From the NCBI GenBank assembly GCA_013289705.1, contig JABCZM010000006.1, forward strand, positions 1 through 64,000: 64,000 nt of DNA, read 5' to 3'. The notes beneath the pieces are model-generated. The model worked only from the letters and a program-made list of their open reading frames with translations. It searched no databases and was not told the DNA's origin. Both the position numbers and the translations under genes were made by a program. Positions within the stretch are counted from its first letter, which is position 1; every line of letters begins with the position of its first letter. Below, one piece after another: positions 41,506 to 49,587 of the stretch. Source of the DNA: Candidatus Saccharimonadota bacterium. Lineage in GTDB: Bacteria; Patescibacteriota; Saccharimonadia; Saccharimonadales; UBA4665.

Positions 41506-42180
41506 CTAATTGAAACTAAAAGAATTAGTAAACTTTGTATAATTATCTTTGCTCTCTCCAATAGTCATGAGTGTGTAGAGACTATTGCCTTTGATGAAAT
41601 TCATAGTATACATGGTGTATGTACTTCCATCTTGGGAAACACTGAGCGTACCTTCTTTAGCATCATAGCCTTGAAACTTCTCATTATCTGACTTGGACAC
41701 AAGCGACGCCCCTTTTTCACTTGTCATTCCGTTTATTGCACCATCTAATTCATCGGATGAACTGGCCTGGGAGAGGTCAAAATCGGACGACGGGTAATCT
41801 ACGACCTGCACCATATAGGCCACTGTATTGTTATTGATATCGGATCCATATTCAACAAGTGGTACCGATGTTCCGCTGACCTGCTCGGTACTTTTACTTA
41901 CATCAACAGTACCTGGAAAAGATGCCGAAAACAGGTTATCGGGAGATGTGTAGGTTGTGAATGTTCGAGACGTGCTATTGGAATTTGATAATAATCCGAT
42001 AACTACTGAAATACCGATAAATACCGCCGCGAAAATTAAGAGTTTTACAGCTGTCCGTTTTTTTGATTTCAGTTTTTGGCTTTTTTTCTGATTAGGATTG
42101 ACCGCTGTTGTAGGGCTCGACCGCATAGCATCTAGATTGGCTAAATCCTGACTGAGCTGGGCTTTGCTATCGTTTGCCAT
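41506..42180 (-). CDS. Membrane-anchored PsbP-like hypothetical protein
   Basis: A 224-residue protein: cytosolic Lys-rich N-terminus (KKSQKLKSKKR), one membrane helix (LLIFAAVFIGISVVIGLL, about 44-63) and an extracellular domain whose start YTSPDNLFSASFPGTVDVSK and end YTMYTMNFIKGNSLYTLMTI resemble PsbP-like lipoprotein folds. ATG 42180 is preferred over 42195, which overlaps the upstream gene. Function unknown; it probably works with its two neighbours in the membrane. Confidence 0.65.
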   Translation of the reverse strand: MANDSKAQLSQDLANLDAMRSSPTTAVNPNQKKSQKLKSKKRTAVKLLIFAAVFIGISVVIGLLSNSNSTSRTFTTYTSPDNLFSASFPGTVDVSKSTEQVSGTSVPLVEYGSDINNNTVAYMVQVVDYPSSDFDLSQASSSDELDGAINGMTSEKGASLVSKSDNEKFQGYDAKEGTLSVSQDGSTYTMYTMNFIKGNSLYTLMTIGESKDNYTKFTNSFSFN

Positions 42181-42184
42181 CGGA

Positions 42185-42670
42185 TTATGCCTCACGACCT
42201 GACTGATAATCTTTATGGTCGATTATCTCTAAATCTGGCAACTTGGTATATGACCCCATGTTCGTATATATGGTATTGGCTTCGCTGATGTGAAATCCTA
42301 ATCTTGTCCAACCCGCTGGCGTCAACCAGAATATCTGACCATCTTTTTGCTCAACTTCAATGAATCCAGCCCATTTGATTGTCCATTTATTAAACAAGTG
42401 AAAGATCAGGTGAGGGAAAAATATAGCCGAGATTATGCCACGTAAAAATATTATTACTAGTATAAAATGCACAATTCCAAGGGTGTGACTGTTCCGCACT
42501 ATGGTGACTCGCTTAATTTCCTCCCACTTGGCAAGTGCTTCATCCCCAGTTTTTTTGTTTCGGCATATAATGCCGGTTTCTCCATATGAAGAGCCCATGT
42601 GTTTGTATTCAACCGATGCTGTTTGATAATTTACAGGTGACAGTGAACGCTCGGATTTGTACTTCGACAT
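42185..42670 (-). CDS. Hypothetical membrane protein with PH-like halves
   Basis: A 161-residue protein in which two beta-rich segments (ETGIICRNKKTGDEALAKWE; FIEVEQKDGQIFWLTPAGWT) flank a hydrophobic hairpin (GIVHFILVIIFLRGIISAIF). This resembles membrane proteins of the bacterial PH-domain type, but no family is certain. AAGGGA precedes ATG 42670. First gene of the three-gene set. Confidence 0.6.
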   Translation of the reverse strand: MSKYKSERSLSPVNYQTASVEYKHMGSSYGETGIICRNKKTGDEALAKWEEIKRVTIVRNSHTLGIVHFILVIIFLRGIISAIFFPHLIFHLFNKWTIKWAGFIEVEQKDGQIFWLTPAGWTRLGFHISEANTIYTNMGSYTKLPDLEIIDHKDYQSGREA

Positions 42671-42707
42671 GATTTCCCTTATGTTTAATATTATTTATAC
42701 CACAATT

Positions 42708-42736
42708 ATAAAAAAGGCACCCGTACTAGGTGTCTT
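42708..42736 (-). terminator. Probable intrinsic terminator of the HD-hydrolase transcript
   Basis: On the minus strand GACACC (42729-42734) and GGTGCC (42716-42721) can pair with one mismatch around a short loop, followed by a run of six T (plus 42710-42715). It would stop transcription coming from the gene at 43035-43604. Confidence 0.5.
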
Positions 42737-42835
42737 ACGCCACAGCAGGTTTAGCCTACTGGTTTCGTACGGATGCCATTTCATGGCTAAACCGTACGTC
42801 GAAGTACAGATTAAAATCTGATGCAGCGTAAGACA
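42731..42835. repeat. Nested inverted-repeat element (possible structured RNA)
   Basis: Outer arms TGTCTTACGC (42731-42740) and GCGTAAGACA (42826-42835) are perfectly complementary. Inside, GGTTTAGCC (42748-42756) pairs with GGCTAAACC (42785-42793), and CGTACGG (42766-42772) with CCGTACG (42792-42798). The two inner helices interlock and share bases, so they would be alternative folds or a pseudoknot. This is more structure than a terminator needs. Confidence 0.6.
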
Positions 42836-42949
42836 ATTTTGATTATAAACCAATTAGACAAAAACCGGTCGCATTTAACTATTATTCCGTCGGTCGCAAA
42901 TGGCAGACCGAATAAAGCTATTGCGTGTGATTGGTAATATGAGCGGAAA

Positions 42950-43036
42950 GAGGACGCTCCTCTATAAGTGTAGAAGCCTGATAGTTTACCTCTGCTGCTG
43001 AATCTTGGCTCGCGCTAGTGGACGCACTTTGCAGCT
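42950..43036 (+). repeat. Boundary repeat copy D
   Basis: Contains hairpin AGAGGA-CGC-TCCTCT (42950-42964), CTGATAGTTTACCTCTGCTG (42978-42997) and the box TTGGCTCGCGCTAGTGG (43005-43021) followed by GCACTTTGCAGCT. The first half is almost identical to copy E at 43649. Confidence 0.8.
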
Positions 43037-43604
43037 ATTCTGGGAGTTGTTCTCTTGCCGAGTTGTAATAATCAAGAAAACCAGGAAGTTTTTTTGCGAA
43101 TTCTTCTTTTGTAATGTCGTAGGTATATGCATCAGGATATTTACCATGTGCCGCAACTGTCTTTCGTAAGTCATCAGCATATTCTTTGATCCAACCCGCT
43201 TCCGCACAATTCTGCCATCGTTTCACTTCAAAGATATCCAGCTTATCAGCATCTCGGATGATTTTTCCTTCAATGGTTGTAGGAACGGATGAACTTTTAT
43301 GAAACCGAATTGCTGTATAGGCTCGTTCGGCGGATTCTTTATCAAAGCCATGATCAAGTAAATCTTTCTTAGCCAAAAGCGCTCCCGCTTCTTCATGACC
43401 TTCGACGACGCCTCGAGTTCGTGCTGCATCATGCCAAAGAGCGCATAGTGTTAAGAAGTCTTTATCCTCATAGCCAATATTATCGGCAATCATACTTGCA
43501 TTAGCTGCTACTCGTACTGAATGGTCCCAGTTATGGATGACGTCGTAAAATTCTTCATAAAGTTTTTTAGCTCTTCCAACTGATTCTGTGTATGCGGTAC
43601 TCAT
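43035..43604 (-). CDS. HD-domain phosphohydrolase
   Basis: A 189-residue HD-superfamily protein. Metal ligands are visible in YDVIHNWDHSVRVA, LCALWHDAARTRG (the H-D pair) and IIRDADKLDIF (distal Asp). HEEAGALLAKKDL fits the third His region. HD proteins hydrolyse nucleotides such as (p)ppGpp or dNTPs; the substrate is unknown. TACAAT lies 6 nt before ATG 43604 on the minus strand. It sits alone between two copies of the boundary repeat. Confidence 0.86.
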   Translation of the reverse strand: MSTAYTESVGRAKKLYEEFYDVIHNWDHSVRVAANASMIADNIGYEDKDFLTLCALWHDAARTRGVVEGHEEAGALLAKKDLLDHGFDKESAERAYTAIRFHKSSSVPTTIEGKIIRDADKLDIFEVKRWQNCAEAGWIKEYADDLRKTVAAHGKYPDAYTYDITKEEFAKKLPGFLDYYNSAREQLPE

Positions 43605-43643
43605 CAGCTAATTGTAACAAAACAAAAAGACTTCCGGATAATG

Positions 43644-43750
43644 CCGATAGAGGACGTTCCTCTATCGGTGTAAAAGTCTGATAGTTTACCTCTGCTGCTG
43701 AATTGTAATTAGGCTTGGCTCGCAGTAGCCGACACGTTGCGAGAGGCTAG
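43644..43750 (+). repeat. Boundary repeat copy E with perfect 11-bp hairpin
   Basis: The hairpin 43644-43668 has arms CCGATAGAGGA and TCCTCTATCGG around a 3-nt loop. GTGTAAAAGTCTGA follows, then ATAGTTTACCTCTGCTGCTG and TTAGGCTTGGCTCGCAG (43709-43725). It lies between the HD gene and the divergent DUF3800 gene. Confidence 0.8.
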
Positions 43751-43826
43751 TGCTGGCTTTGATGACTATAAACTAAACGCCATCAAGGAACTGCTGATTG
43801 CAGTATAATACAGGGACGGACTTATT

Positions 43827-44432
43827 ATGAAGACAAAACAGCTTGTATTTATAGACGATAGTGGCGACCCAGGTGTCAAAAGCCATTCCAGCAGTCATTT
43901 TGTGATGGCGGCAGTCGTATTCAACGATGACTTGGTTGCCGAAGAAGCTGCCCTTGCCATGCGTAAGTTTCGCCGTCAACTTGGTTGGACTGACGACCAC
44001 GAGTATAAGTTCAGTAAAACTAAAAAAGACTACATCAAGCAAGTGCTACGCCTCGTAGCTCAGTATGACTTCGACATTTACACCATTGTCGTGAACAAAG
44101 CCAAGTTCAGCTCAATGCCCAAAAACCTTTATAACGACAGTATCAGCGAACTGCTCAAAGCTATTCCGCTCAAAAAAGCCTCTATCAAGATTGACGGCTA
44201 CAAGGGTACGAACTATACCAAGCGTGCTATCTCACAAGTACGAAAGAAAGCTAATGTCCCTGCTGGTCAAATTGCCGACATTAAGTTTACTGATAGCCAA
44301 GAAAACGTGCTTGTCCAGCTTGCTGATTTAGTGGCAAGCTCCATCTTTCGCTCAACGCAGACCAATAAAGCCGACCATAATGACTACGTAGACATCTTGA
44401 AAAAGCACCTTGCAGAAGTGCGACAATCCTAA
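43827..44432 (+). CDS. DUF3800-family protein
   Basis: A 201-residue protein of the DUF3800 family: LVFIDDSGDPGVKSHSSSHF opens with the conserved D-D-(S/T)-G, EYKFSKTKKDYIKQVL contains the second conserved block, and LVQLADLVASSIFRS the terminal Q-x-A-D motif. The fold is thought to be RNase H-like, and the family occurs with phages, toxins and some (type VII) retrons. Here the retron RT is 4 kb away, with other units between, so association is doubtful. A TATAAT (43806-43811) lies 15 nt before ATG. Confidence 0.85.
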   Translation: MKTKQLVFIDDSGDPGVKSHSSSHFVMAAVVFNDDLVAEEAALAMRKFRRQLGWTDDHEYKFSKTKKDYIKQVLRLVAQYDFDIYTIVVNKAKFSSMPKNLYNDSISELLKAIPLKKASIKIDGYKGTNYTKRAISQVRKKANVPAGQIADIKFTDSQENVLVQLADLVASSIFRSTQTNKADHNDYVDILKKHLAEVRQS

Positions 44433-44566
44433 AGTAGGCTAGAAAGCGAAAACAGCCCCTATTCCTTTCGGAAAAGCGTACCATACGGTACCAGTTCGGG
44501 ACTGCTTCTTTGTACCTAAAGAGTATCATACTAGAACGTATCATGTCAATGGTTTGTGGAGGTTCA

Positions 44567-44680
44567 CTACATCGAGGACACTTCTGCCTCTAGTTTGGCC
44601 TTGTATTCGTTTGGGGTCAAGTAGCCGAGTGTTTGGTTTGTAGCTTGAACTGTAGTTAGGCTTGGCTCCGGCTGCTGGGT
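44567..44680 (-). pseudogene. Transposase C-terminal remnant (IS3/IS481-like)
   Basis: The minus strand ends TNQTLGYLTPNEYKAKLEAE to a stop at 44567. 'LGYLTP.EY' is the familiar end of IS3/IS481-type transposases (RPHxALGYLTPxEY). In the neighbouring frame just upstream NYSSSYKPN could supply the preceding residues, implying a frameshift. No catalytic DDE core or terminal repeats remain. The fragment overlaps the TAGTTAGGCTTGGCTC box shared with other boundary repeats. Confidence 0.4.
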
Positions 44681-44830
44681 CGCTTCGCTCTGCCACAAAA
44701 CCATGCTCGGAATGAATTCCTGTGCGTGGTTTTGCTCTACCGAACCAGTTTTGCTTGGCAGCAAAAAGCTGGTTCTCGCGCCTGAAGTAAGAGCCAAACA
44801 AAAACCACCTCTTGCGAGATGGCCTTTGTT

Positions 44831-44905
44831 TGGCTCCGGGGAAAGGATTCGAACCTTCGACCTAGTGGTTAACAGCCACCCGCTCTACCGCTGAGCTACC
44901 CCGGA
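44831..44905 (-). tRNA. tRNA-Asn (GTT)
   Basis: A full cloverleaf on the minus strand: acceptor TCCGGGG (5' end 44905) pairs with CCCCGGA; D arm GCTC..GAGC; anticodon loop CTGTTAA with anticodon GTT; T arm AAGGTTCGAATCCTT; discriminator G and encoded CCA (44831-44833). It marks the right end of the accessory island. Confidence 0.95.
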
Positions 44906-44997
44906 TTATATGTTTAGAACTTCGTGAATTATAGCGAACCTTCTCTGATGAAGCAACAGATTATACAGAAAGATGAGCGTTTTATTGTCAAAAAAGC

Positions 44998-45765
44998 TTA
45001 ATCTAGCGCAAACACAACTTGCACACTGCTTGAGACTTCGTCATTGCCAGGGGTGACGGGTAGACTGGCTTGGGTGTTGCCACTGGTTAGTGAGTTTTGG
45101 GTGGCGTTGAGTGGGCATATGGTGCCGGTGCCGCAGCCTCCGCCGCTGTACGTTGGCTGGTCGTTAACTTCTAGAACCTTACCGAGTTTGGCATCAACGT
45201 TGCTGGCGGTTTCTGTAGCTTTTTTGCGAGCATCGGTGACGGCTTGTTGGCGAGCGGTATTTTGCAAATCTTTTTCCTTTGCGGTTGAGAATTGTGGCTG
45301 TGCGGTCAGCCGGCCTTTGGCATCTGTGCTTGCTAGGTAATCTTGTACTTTTTGCGCTAGATCTTTGGACGGTACAGTTATGGTGACTTGCAGGCTAAGT
45401 ATTTGGCTGCTGCCGTCGGTAATGTCGGTGGTGTAGTTGTCGTACGAACTGCTGTCGAGGGTGACATCACTACTGGCAATGCCGAGCTTCTTCATGTCGG
45501 CCACTAGCTTGGTGCCAAAGGTATTGAGATCGTTTTTCATGGACGTAACGTCCGTACCGGTACGCTCGAATGACGGGTAGAACACAAATTCGTCCGGAAC
45601 GCCTTTGACCGTTGCATCACCGGTAATGGTAATTTTGCGCGTTGTATCCGCGGCGCTAGTGTCTTGCCATGGCCGCCAGATGCCAAGCATGCTAGCAATA
45701 ATGAGCACCAAAATGGCGCAGACAATGCGCAGGTCGATTTTGAGTGTGGGGCTAGAGCTGCTCAT
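44998..45765 (-). CDS. SIMPL-domain (DUF541) protein
   Basis: A 255-residue protein with one N-terminal membrane anchor (IVCAILVLIIASMLGIW) and an extracellular SIMPL domain: KITITGDATVKGVPDEFVF, then LVADMKKLGIASSDVTLD and ARQQAVTDARKKATETASNV. These oligomerising envelope proteins have unclear roles. Its start overlaps the response-regulator stop by 1 nt, so it is the last gene of an HK-RR-SIMPL operon and perhaps an output or accessory part of that system. Confidence 0.86.
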   Translation of the reverse strand: MSSSSPTLKIDLRIVCAILVLIIASMLGIWRPWQDTSAADTTRKITITGDATVKGVPDEFVFYPSFERTGTDVTSMKNDLNTFGTKLVADMKKLGIASSDVTLDSSSYDNYTTDITDGSSQILSLQVTITVPSKDLAQKVQDYLASTDAKGRLTAQPQFSTAKEKDLQNTARQQAVTDARKKATETASNVDAKLGKVLEVNDQPTYSGGGCGTGTICPLNATQNSLTSGNTQASLPVTPGNDEVSSSVQVVFALD

Positions 45766-46172
45766 TATTTTTCTTTGGGATCTAAGATGGCACGAATTTT
45801 GTTCGCGACTTCTACGGCTGGCGTTTGACCTTTAAAGGTAAAGTCGACGGCGCCAAGTTTCATGGCGCGTTCGATGTTCGGCTTGTCATCGAGAATCGAA
45901 TAGACAATAACTGGAATATCCTTGAGTTCATCGCTGGCCTTGATTTGCTGCAGCACATCGAAGCCGTTCAATTTGGGCAAAATTAAATCAAGCAGCACTA
46001 GGTCTGGCTTGTAAACCTTGACCATGCGTAAGCCTTCTTCGCCGTCCTCTGCCTCGATGACGTTGTAGCCGTACATGTGCATGGCGTCGCGATAAATCTG
46101 GGTAAATGGCAACTCGTCCTCGACGATCAGAATCTTTTTGGCGTTGGTACTGTGTAGTCCAGCATCGTTCAT
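45765..46172 (-). CDS. Single-domain response regulator
   Basis: A 135-residue receiver-only protein. KKILIVEDELPFTQIY contains the acidic pair; Asp62 in LVLLDLILPKLNGF is the phospho-acceptor; the Ser/Thr and Lys positions fall in VIVYSILDD and FTFKGQTPAVE. It has no output domain and must act by protein contact, as CheY/SpoIIAB-style adaptors do. The kinase lies 5 nt upstream. Confidence 0.9.
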   Translation of the reverse strand: MNDAGLHSTNAKKILIVEDELPFTQIYRDAMHMYGYNVIEAEDGEEGLRMVKVYKPDLVLLDLILPKLNGFDVLQQIKASDELKDIPVIVYSILDDKPNIERAMKLGAVDFTFKGQTPAVEVANKIRAILDPKEK

Positions 46173-46177
46173 ACTTC

Positions 46178-47869
46178 TTATCCTTTCATGAGTGGAACTT
46201 TAATGCAAATAGTTGTGCCTTTAACAGAGGTAGAGATGACGCTAATCTTGCCGTTTTGCAAGCCTACTAAATGTTTGGCCAGGTACAATCCTAGGCCTGT
46301 ACCGCCCTCGGCAGTTGGTGCTGCCGACAGCAATTCGTCTTTGTCGAACAGTGCGCTAACAGTAGCCTTATCCATACCCTTGCCTTTATCTTTGATGCTG
46401 ATGAGCGCAAAGTCCTTTGTGGCCTCGGTCTGAATCGTGACATCACCATGCTTGCTATAGGCAATGGCGTTGGCGAGTACGTTGCCCAGGGCTTCGAGGA
46501 GCTTATCGCTGTCTGCTACAACCGTGAGTTCGTGAGCCGGCTTTACAATGTGTAGTGACAGGCCCTTTTTAGCCAGCCGATCATGATAAATGTGTGCCAG
46601 CTGTTGGATGATTGGTGACAATCGGACCGGCTTTAAATCGAGTGTTGAGTTGCCACGTTCCAATATGGTGATATCGAGCAGATCGGTAACAAGTTTGGTA
46701 CAGTGCTCGCTTATGTCACGCACTAGGCCCAAGTATTCGGTTTGTTTTTTGGTTAATTTGCCGCCTACGCCGTAGAGCAAGTTGTCGACGTAGCCTTTTA
46801 TCTCGCCAATTGGTGTCTTTAATTGGTGTGATGCCAGCGCAACAAAATTTGTTTTAAGCTGATCTAGTTTTTGCGACGCCGTGACATCATCGAACACATT
46901 TGTCAGGCCAATGATTTGTCGCTTAAAGACAATTGGTGCAATGTGGGAGGTAAACGGAAATGTCGTGCCATCTTTACGGACGTAGCTGTAGTGTGTCACC
47001 GAACGCACGCGGCCATTGGTGCTTTCCAGATCGGAAATATGAAGACTCGGACGGTCGGCTGGTGGCACACGTTTGCCGTTTTCGTCGAGCATCGGCAGTA
47101 TATCGTCCAATTGATGGCCAACTGCTTCATGGCGCTGCCAGCCAGTCAGGTACTCGAAATTGTCATTTACCAGTGTAATAACACCAGCTGGATCGGTTGC
47201 CACTAGGCCGTTGCCCATGGTTTTAATAATTGCTTCGATCTTGGCTTTTTCGATATTGACGCTTTCGAGCTCCAGTGCCAGCAGGCTCCGCTGTCGTACC
47301 AAGTGGCCGACAAAATCGGCAATGACCGTGATAGTTAACATGACTGCGGCAGTGGTGATCATGCTTGGGAAAAGGTTGTTTGGATTGTCGTGGAGCTGTG
47401 GGGCAACGATGTTATCTGGCTTCAGGACATTGGCAAAATCAAGTGTCGTCAGGATAACAAAAATGGTGGTTGCCGACACGCCGGTTGTGTACACTGCCTG
47501 GGGCCCAAGGAGTGCGCCAGCCATCAAAATCGGAATACAGTAGAGCATGGCAATCGGCGATTCGAGCCCACCATTAAAGAAGAACACACCAGTCATGAGC
47601 ACGATGTCAAAGACAATTTGACCCATGGCCAGTACTTCAAAGAATTTCTCGCGGCGTATTCGCAAATGACTAGCAATAACCATTACGCCATTTAGGAGCA
47701 ATGCCCCACTGGCGATTTTTATATCGAGCAGGACTTGATGGTCAATGCCGTGCTGGATGATTAACGCAATAAGTGCGGGCACTGCAATTGCGACCAGATA
47801 GCACCAACGTACTTTAATGTACCAACGGATACGCTGCTTGAGTTCGGCTGATGAAAACGGTACGGTCAT
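46178..47869 (-). CDS. Membrane sensor histidine kinase with PAS domain
   Basis: A 563-residue kinase: six membrane segments (about 18-205), a linking helix, a PAS domain (about 210-330; GNGLVATDPAGVITLVNDNF and YLTGWQRHEAVG), HisKA with VALASHQLKTPIGEIKG (His near 352), and an HATPase domain with LANAIAYSKHG, ISIKDKGKGMDK and GGTGLGLYLAKHL. The multi-helix N-terminus resembles intramembrane or MASE-type sensors. It heads an operon with a receiver-only regulator and a SIMPL protein. Confidence 0.92.
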   Translation of the reverse strand: MTVPFSSAELKQRIRWYIKVRWCYLVAIAVPALIALIIQHGIDHQVLLDIKIASGALLLNGVMVIASHLRIRREKFFEVLAMGQIVFDIVLMTGVFFFNGGLESPIAMLYCIPILMAGALLGPQAVYTTGVSATTIFVILTTLDFANVLKPDNIVAPQLHDNPNNLFPSMITTAAVMLTITVIADFVGHLVRQRSLLALELESVNIEKAKIEAIIKTMGNGLVATDPAGVITLVNDNFEYLTGWQRHEAVGHQLDDILPMLDENGKRVPPADRPSLHISDLESTNGRVRSVTHYSYVRKDGTTFPFTSHIAPIVFKRQIIGLTNVFDDVTASQKLDQLKTNFVALASHQLKTPIGEIKGYVDNLLYGVGGKLTKKQTEYLGLVRDISEHCTKLVTDLLDITILERGNSTLDLKPVRLSPIIQQLAHIYHDRLAKKGLSLHIVKPAHELTVVADSDKLLEALGNVLANAIAYSKHGDVTIQTEATKDFALISIKDKGKGMDKATVSALFDKDELLSAAPTAEGGTGLGLYLAKHLVGLQNGKISVISTSVKGTTICIKVPLMKG

Positions 47870-47941
47870 AATCGTTTAGGAATAATCTGCTTACTCTGCA
47901 TAGTATACCGCTTATGCTCGAGTAGTTCACGGGTAGTATTA

Positions 47942-48409
47942 TTAATTTCGAAATGTTTTCAATGCCTGACTGATGCTACGGGTTTCGTCACGCTTTTTGA
48001 GTGTTTGGCGTTTGTCGTAGAGTTTTTTGCCTCGGCCGATGGCAATGCGCAATTTTATGTAACGACCGCCAGTGAGCATTTCGAGTGGTACGATGGTTTT
48101 CCCCTGTTGTTTGCCTTCGATCAGGGCGTTGATTTCGCGGCGTTTGGCCAGGAGTTTGCGGGCTCGGCTTTGCTCGTCTTCGGGAATTGGAATGCCATTC
48201 GTGCCGTTGATGGCAGCATTAATTAGAAATAATTCCTCGCCTTTTACGGTGACGTACGATCCTCGTAATTGGCCATGACCCATGCGTAGGGCTTTGGTTT
48301 CGCGACCAGTCAGTTCTAAGCCCACAACCAAACTATCGCCGAGCTCATAATCATGTCGTGCTCGCCGATTGCTAATCACCTTTTGCTGGTTGGGCTTTTT
48401 CTTTGCCAT
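47942..48409 (-). CDS. smpB: SsrA-binding protein SmpB
   Basis: SmpB binds tmRNA and brings it to stalled ribosomes in trans-translation. The 155 residues show SNRRARHDYELGDSLVVGLE at the start, TGRETKALRMGHGQLRGSYV, the loop GRYIKLRIAIGRGKKLYDKR and a basic C-terminal tail (QTLKKRDETRSISQALK). I do not see ssrA in this window. Its ATG at 48409 lies 7 nt after a -10-like CATACT, consistent with leaderless initiation. Confidence 0.95.
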   Translation of the reverse strand: MAKKKPNQQKVISNRRARHDYELGDSLVVGLELTGRETKALRMGHGQLRGSYVTVKGEELFLINAAINGTNGIPIPEDEQSRARKLLAKRREINALIEGKQQGKTIVPLEMLTGGRYIKLRIAIGRGKKLYDKRQTLKKRDETRSISQALKTFRN

Positions 48410-48464
48410 GGTACCCAGTATGCCTGATTTTAAGAAGTTACGCTAGTTAGTGATAACTTTTGTG

Positions 48465-49571
48465 TCAGTTTTTTGAGAACTCTTGTTTGGCCACATTCCA
48501 GAGAGATGGGTCATGGAGAACTTCTTTCCGGTAATACCAATATTCGGCTCCCCAGAAGTAGATGGTTTTCATGCCGGTGCCTTTGCCGTAGTTGAAGCGA
48601 TCTTGCAGGCGCTTGGCGTCGAGTGACTTATTTTGCTCGGCTAGGCTAATATCTGGGATGTTTTTGCCATTTGGTGCCCAGGCTTCAGCTTGGAGCTCGT
48701 GGACGATCATATCCTTACCTGTGATGATCTTTTGGACGCCTGCCAGGAATGCGTAATACCAGGCTGGGAACGGATATTCTAGGTAGCGATGGGTGTGTAG
48801 CGTGCTGTCCCAGGTGCGTTTGTAGATACTTACGCCGTATTCATCGGGTGTTGGTTGGCCTAGTGGTACACCCAGGTCGTTGTTGCTGCGGCTGATGATA
48901 ACGGGATGGTTTGGATCGGTCTTTTTGACGAGATTAAATTCGTCGACTAAGCGCTGCCGGTCAAAATTGGTGCACGTACCAAAGCCGTGCAACAGGTATT
49001 CATTTTCGAGCTGATAGCTTTGCAGGCTTGGTGAGTTTTTGTAGCGGTTCATGACAGCGGTGATGACGCTTTCGAGCTGCGGTTCCCACTGGCTCACTGG
49101 CTCTTTGCTTGCCCAATCTGGCATGTGACATTCTGGATAACGCGGCTGGCGCAGGCCGAGTGACAGGGTAATTTTGGCGTGAGCGGCTTCGGCTTTTTGG
49201 AACTCCCAGTCGAGCTGTGTAAAGTCGTAGTGCCCGGGTGTTGGCTCGATATCGGTCCAGTAGCTGGTTAGGCGAAACTGTTTGACGTGCACATCATTAA
49301 TAAGTCCGTCCATGGTTTGCTGTGGGTTAACGCCCAAATAGCTGGCGTAATCCGGTATAAAACTAACTCCCATGGTCAGCGGCACGTTTCGTTCACTCCA
49401 AATGTACCAGCGTGCAATGCCGTACATTGTGCCCAAGGAGAGCAGCCCAATACTAAACATAATCACCAGAAACTTATGCCAACGCCCGCCTTTCCAGTAG
49501 CGGCTTAGCTTGTCCAACGGCCATGTTAAGGCTCGCTTCAGGTGTGGGATGTACGATGTTTTAGTTTTCAT
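48465..49571 (-). CDS. Membrane-anchored clan A glycoside hydrolase-like protein
   Basis: A 368-residue protein with one N-terminal membrane segment (FLVIMFSIGLLSLGTMYGIA, about 35-54) and a TIM-barrel-type glycosidase domain. YWTDIEPTPGHYDFTQLDWE is a typical GH5/GH42 opening; SYQLENEYLLHGFG gives the acid/base Glu after Asn, and IVHELQAEAW a candidate nucleophile Glu. YFWGAEYWYY closes the barrel. Substrate unknown; anchored outside, it could trim host or own surface glycans. It is divergent from a glycosyltransferase only 16 bp away. Confidence 0.8.
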   Translation of the reverse strand: MKTKTSYIPHLKRALTWPLDKLSRYWKGGRWHKFLVIMFSIGLLSLGTMYGIARWYIWSERNVPLTMGVSFIPDYASYLGVNPQQTMDGLINDVHVKQFRLTSYWTDIEPTPGHYDFTQLDWEFQKAEAAHAKITLSLGLRQPRYPECHMPDWASKEPVSQWEPQLESVITAVMNRYKNSPSLQSYQLENEYLLHGFGTCTNFDRQRLVDEFNLVKKTDPNHPVIISRSNNDLGVPLGQPTPDEYGVSIYKRTWDSTLHTHRYLEYPFPAWYYAFLAGVQKIITGKDMIVHELQAEAWAPNGKNIPDISLAEQNKSLDAKRLQDRFNYGKGTGMKTIYFWGAEYWYYRKEVLHDPSLWNVAKQEFSKN

Positions 49572-49587
49572 AGGATAGAATATAATA
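49572..49587. promoter_or_regulatory. 16-bp divergent promoter with overlapping -10 boxes
   Basis: The start codons at 49571 (minus) and 49588 (plus) are separated by 16 bp holding a plus -10 TAGAAT (49576-49581), 6 nt before ATG, and a minus -10 TATATT (complement of 49579-49584), 7 nt before ATG. The two boxes overlap, both mRNAs should be leaderless, and each -35 must lie inside the opposite gene. Confidence 0.6.

Larger units (their letters stand above)
42671..43034. other. Gene-free boundary segment with structured element and repeat copy D
   Basis: No gene. From left: a terminator-like stem with A run (42708-42736), the nested inverted-repeat element at 42731-42835, and boundary repeat copy D at 42950-43036. 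Confidence 0.55.

Noticed and set aside
42731-42835. Integron attC site
   Set aside because: The outer arms do not contain the RYYYAAC/GTTRRRY core sites, and no integron integrase is in the window.
43827-44432. DUF3800 protein as the effector of a type VII retron
   Set aside because: It lies about 4 kb from the RT with several independent units, repeats and opposite-strand genes between.
34333-44905. tRNA-Asn as the attachment site of the whole island
   Set aside because: The tRNA-like sequence at 34333 shares only the generic GGATTCGAACC with the tRNA-Asn 3' end; the acceptor sequences differ, and no integrase is present.
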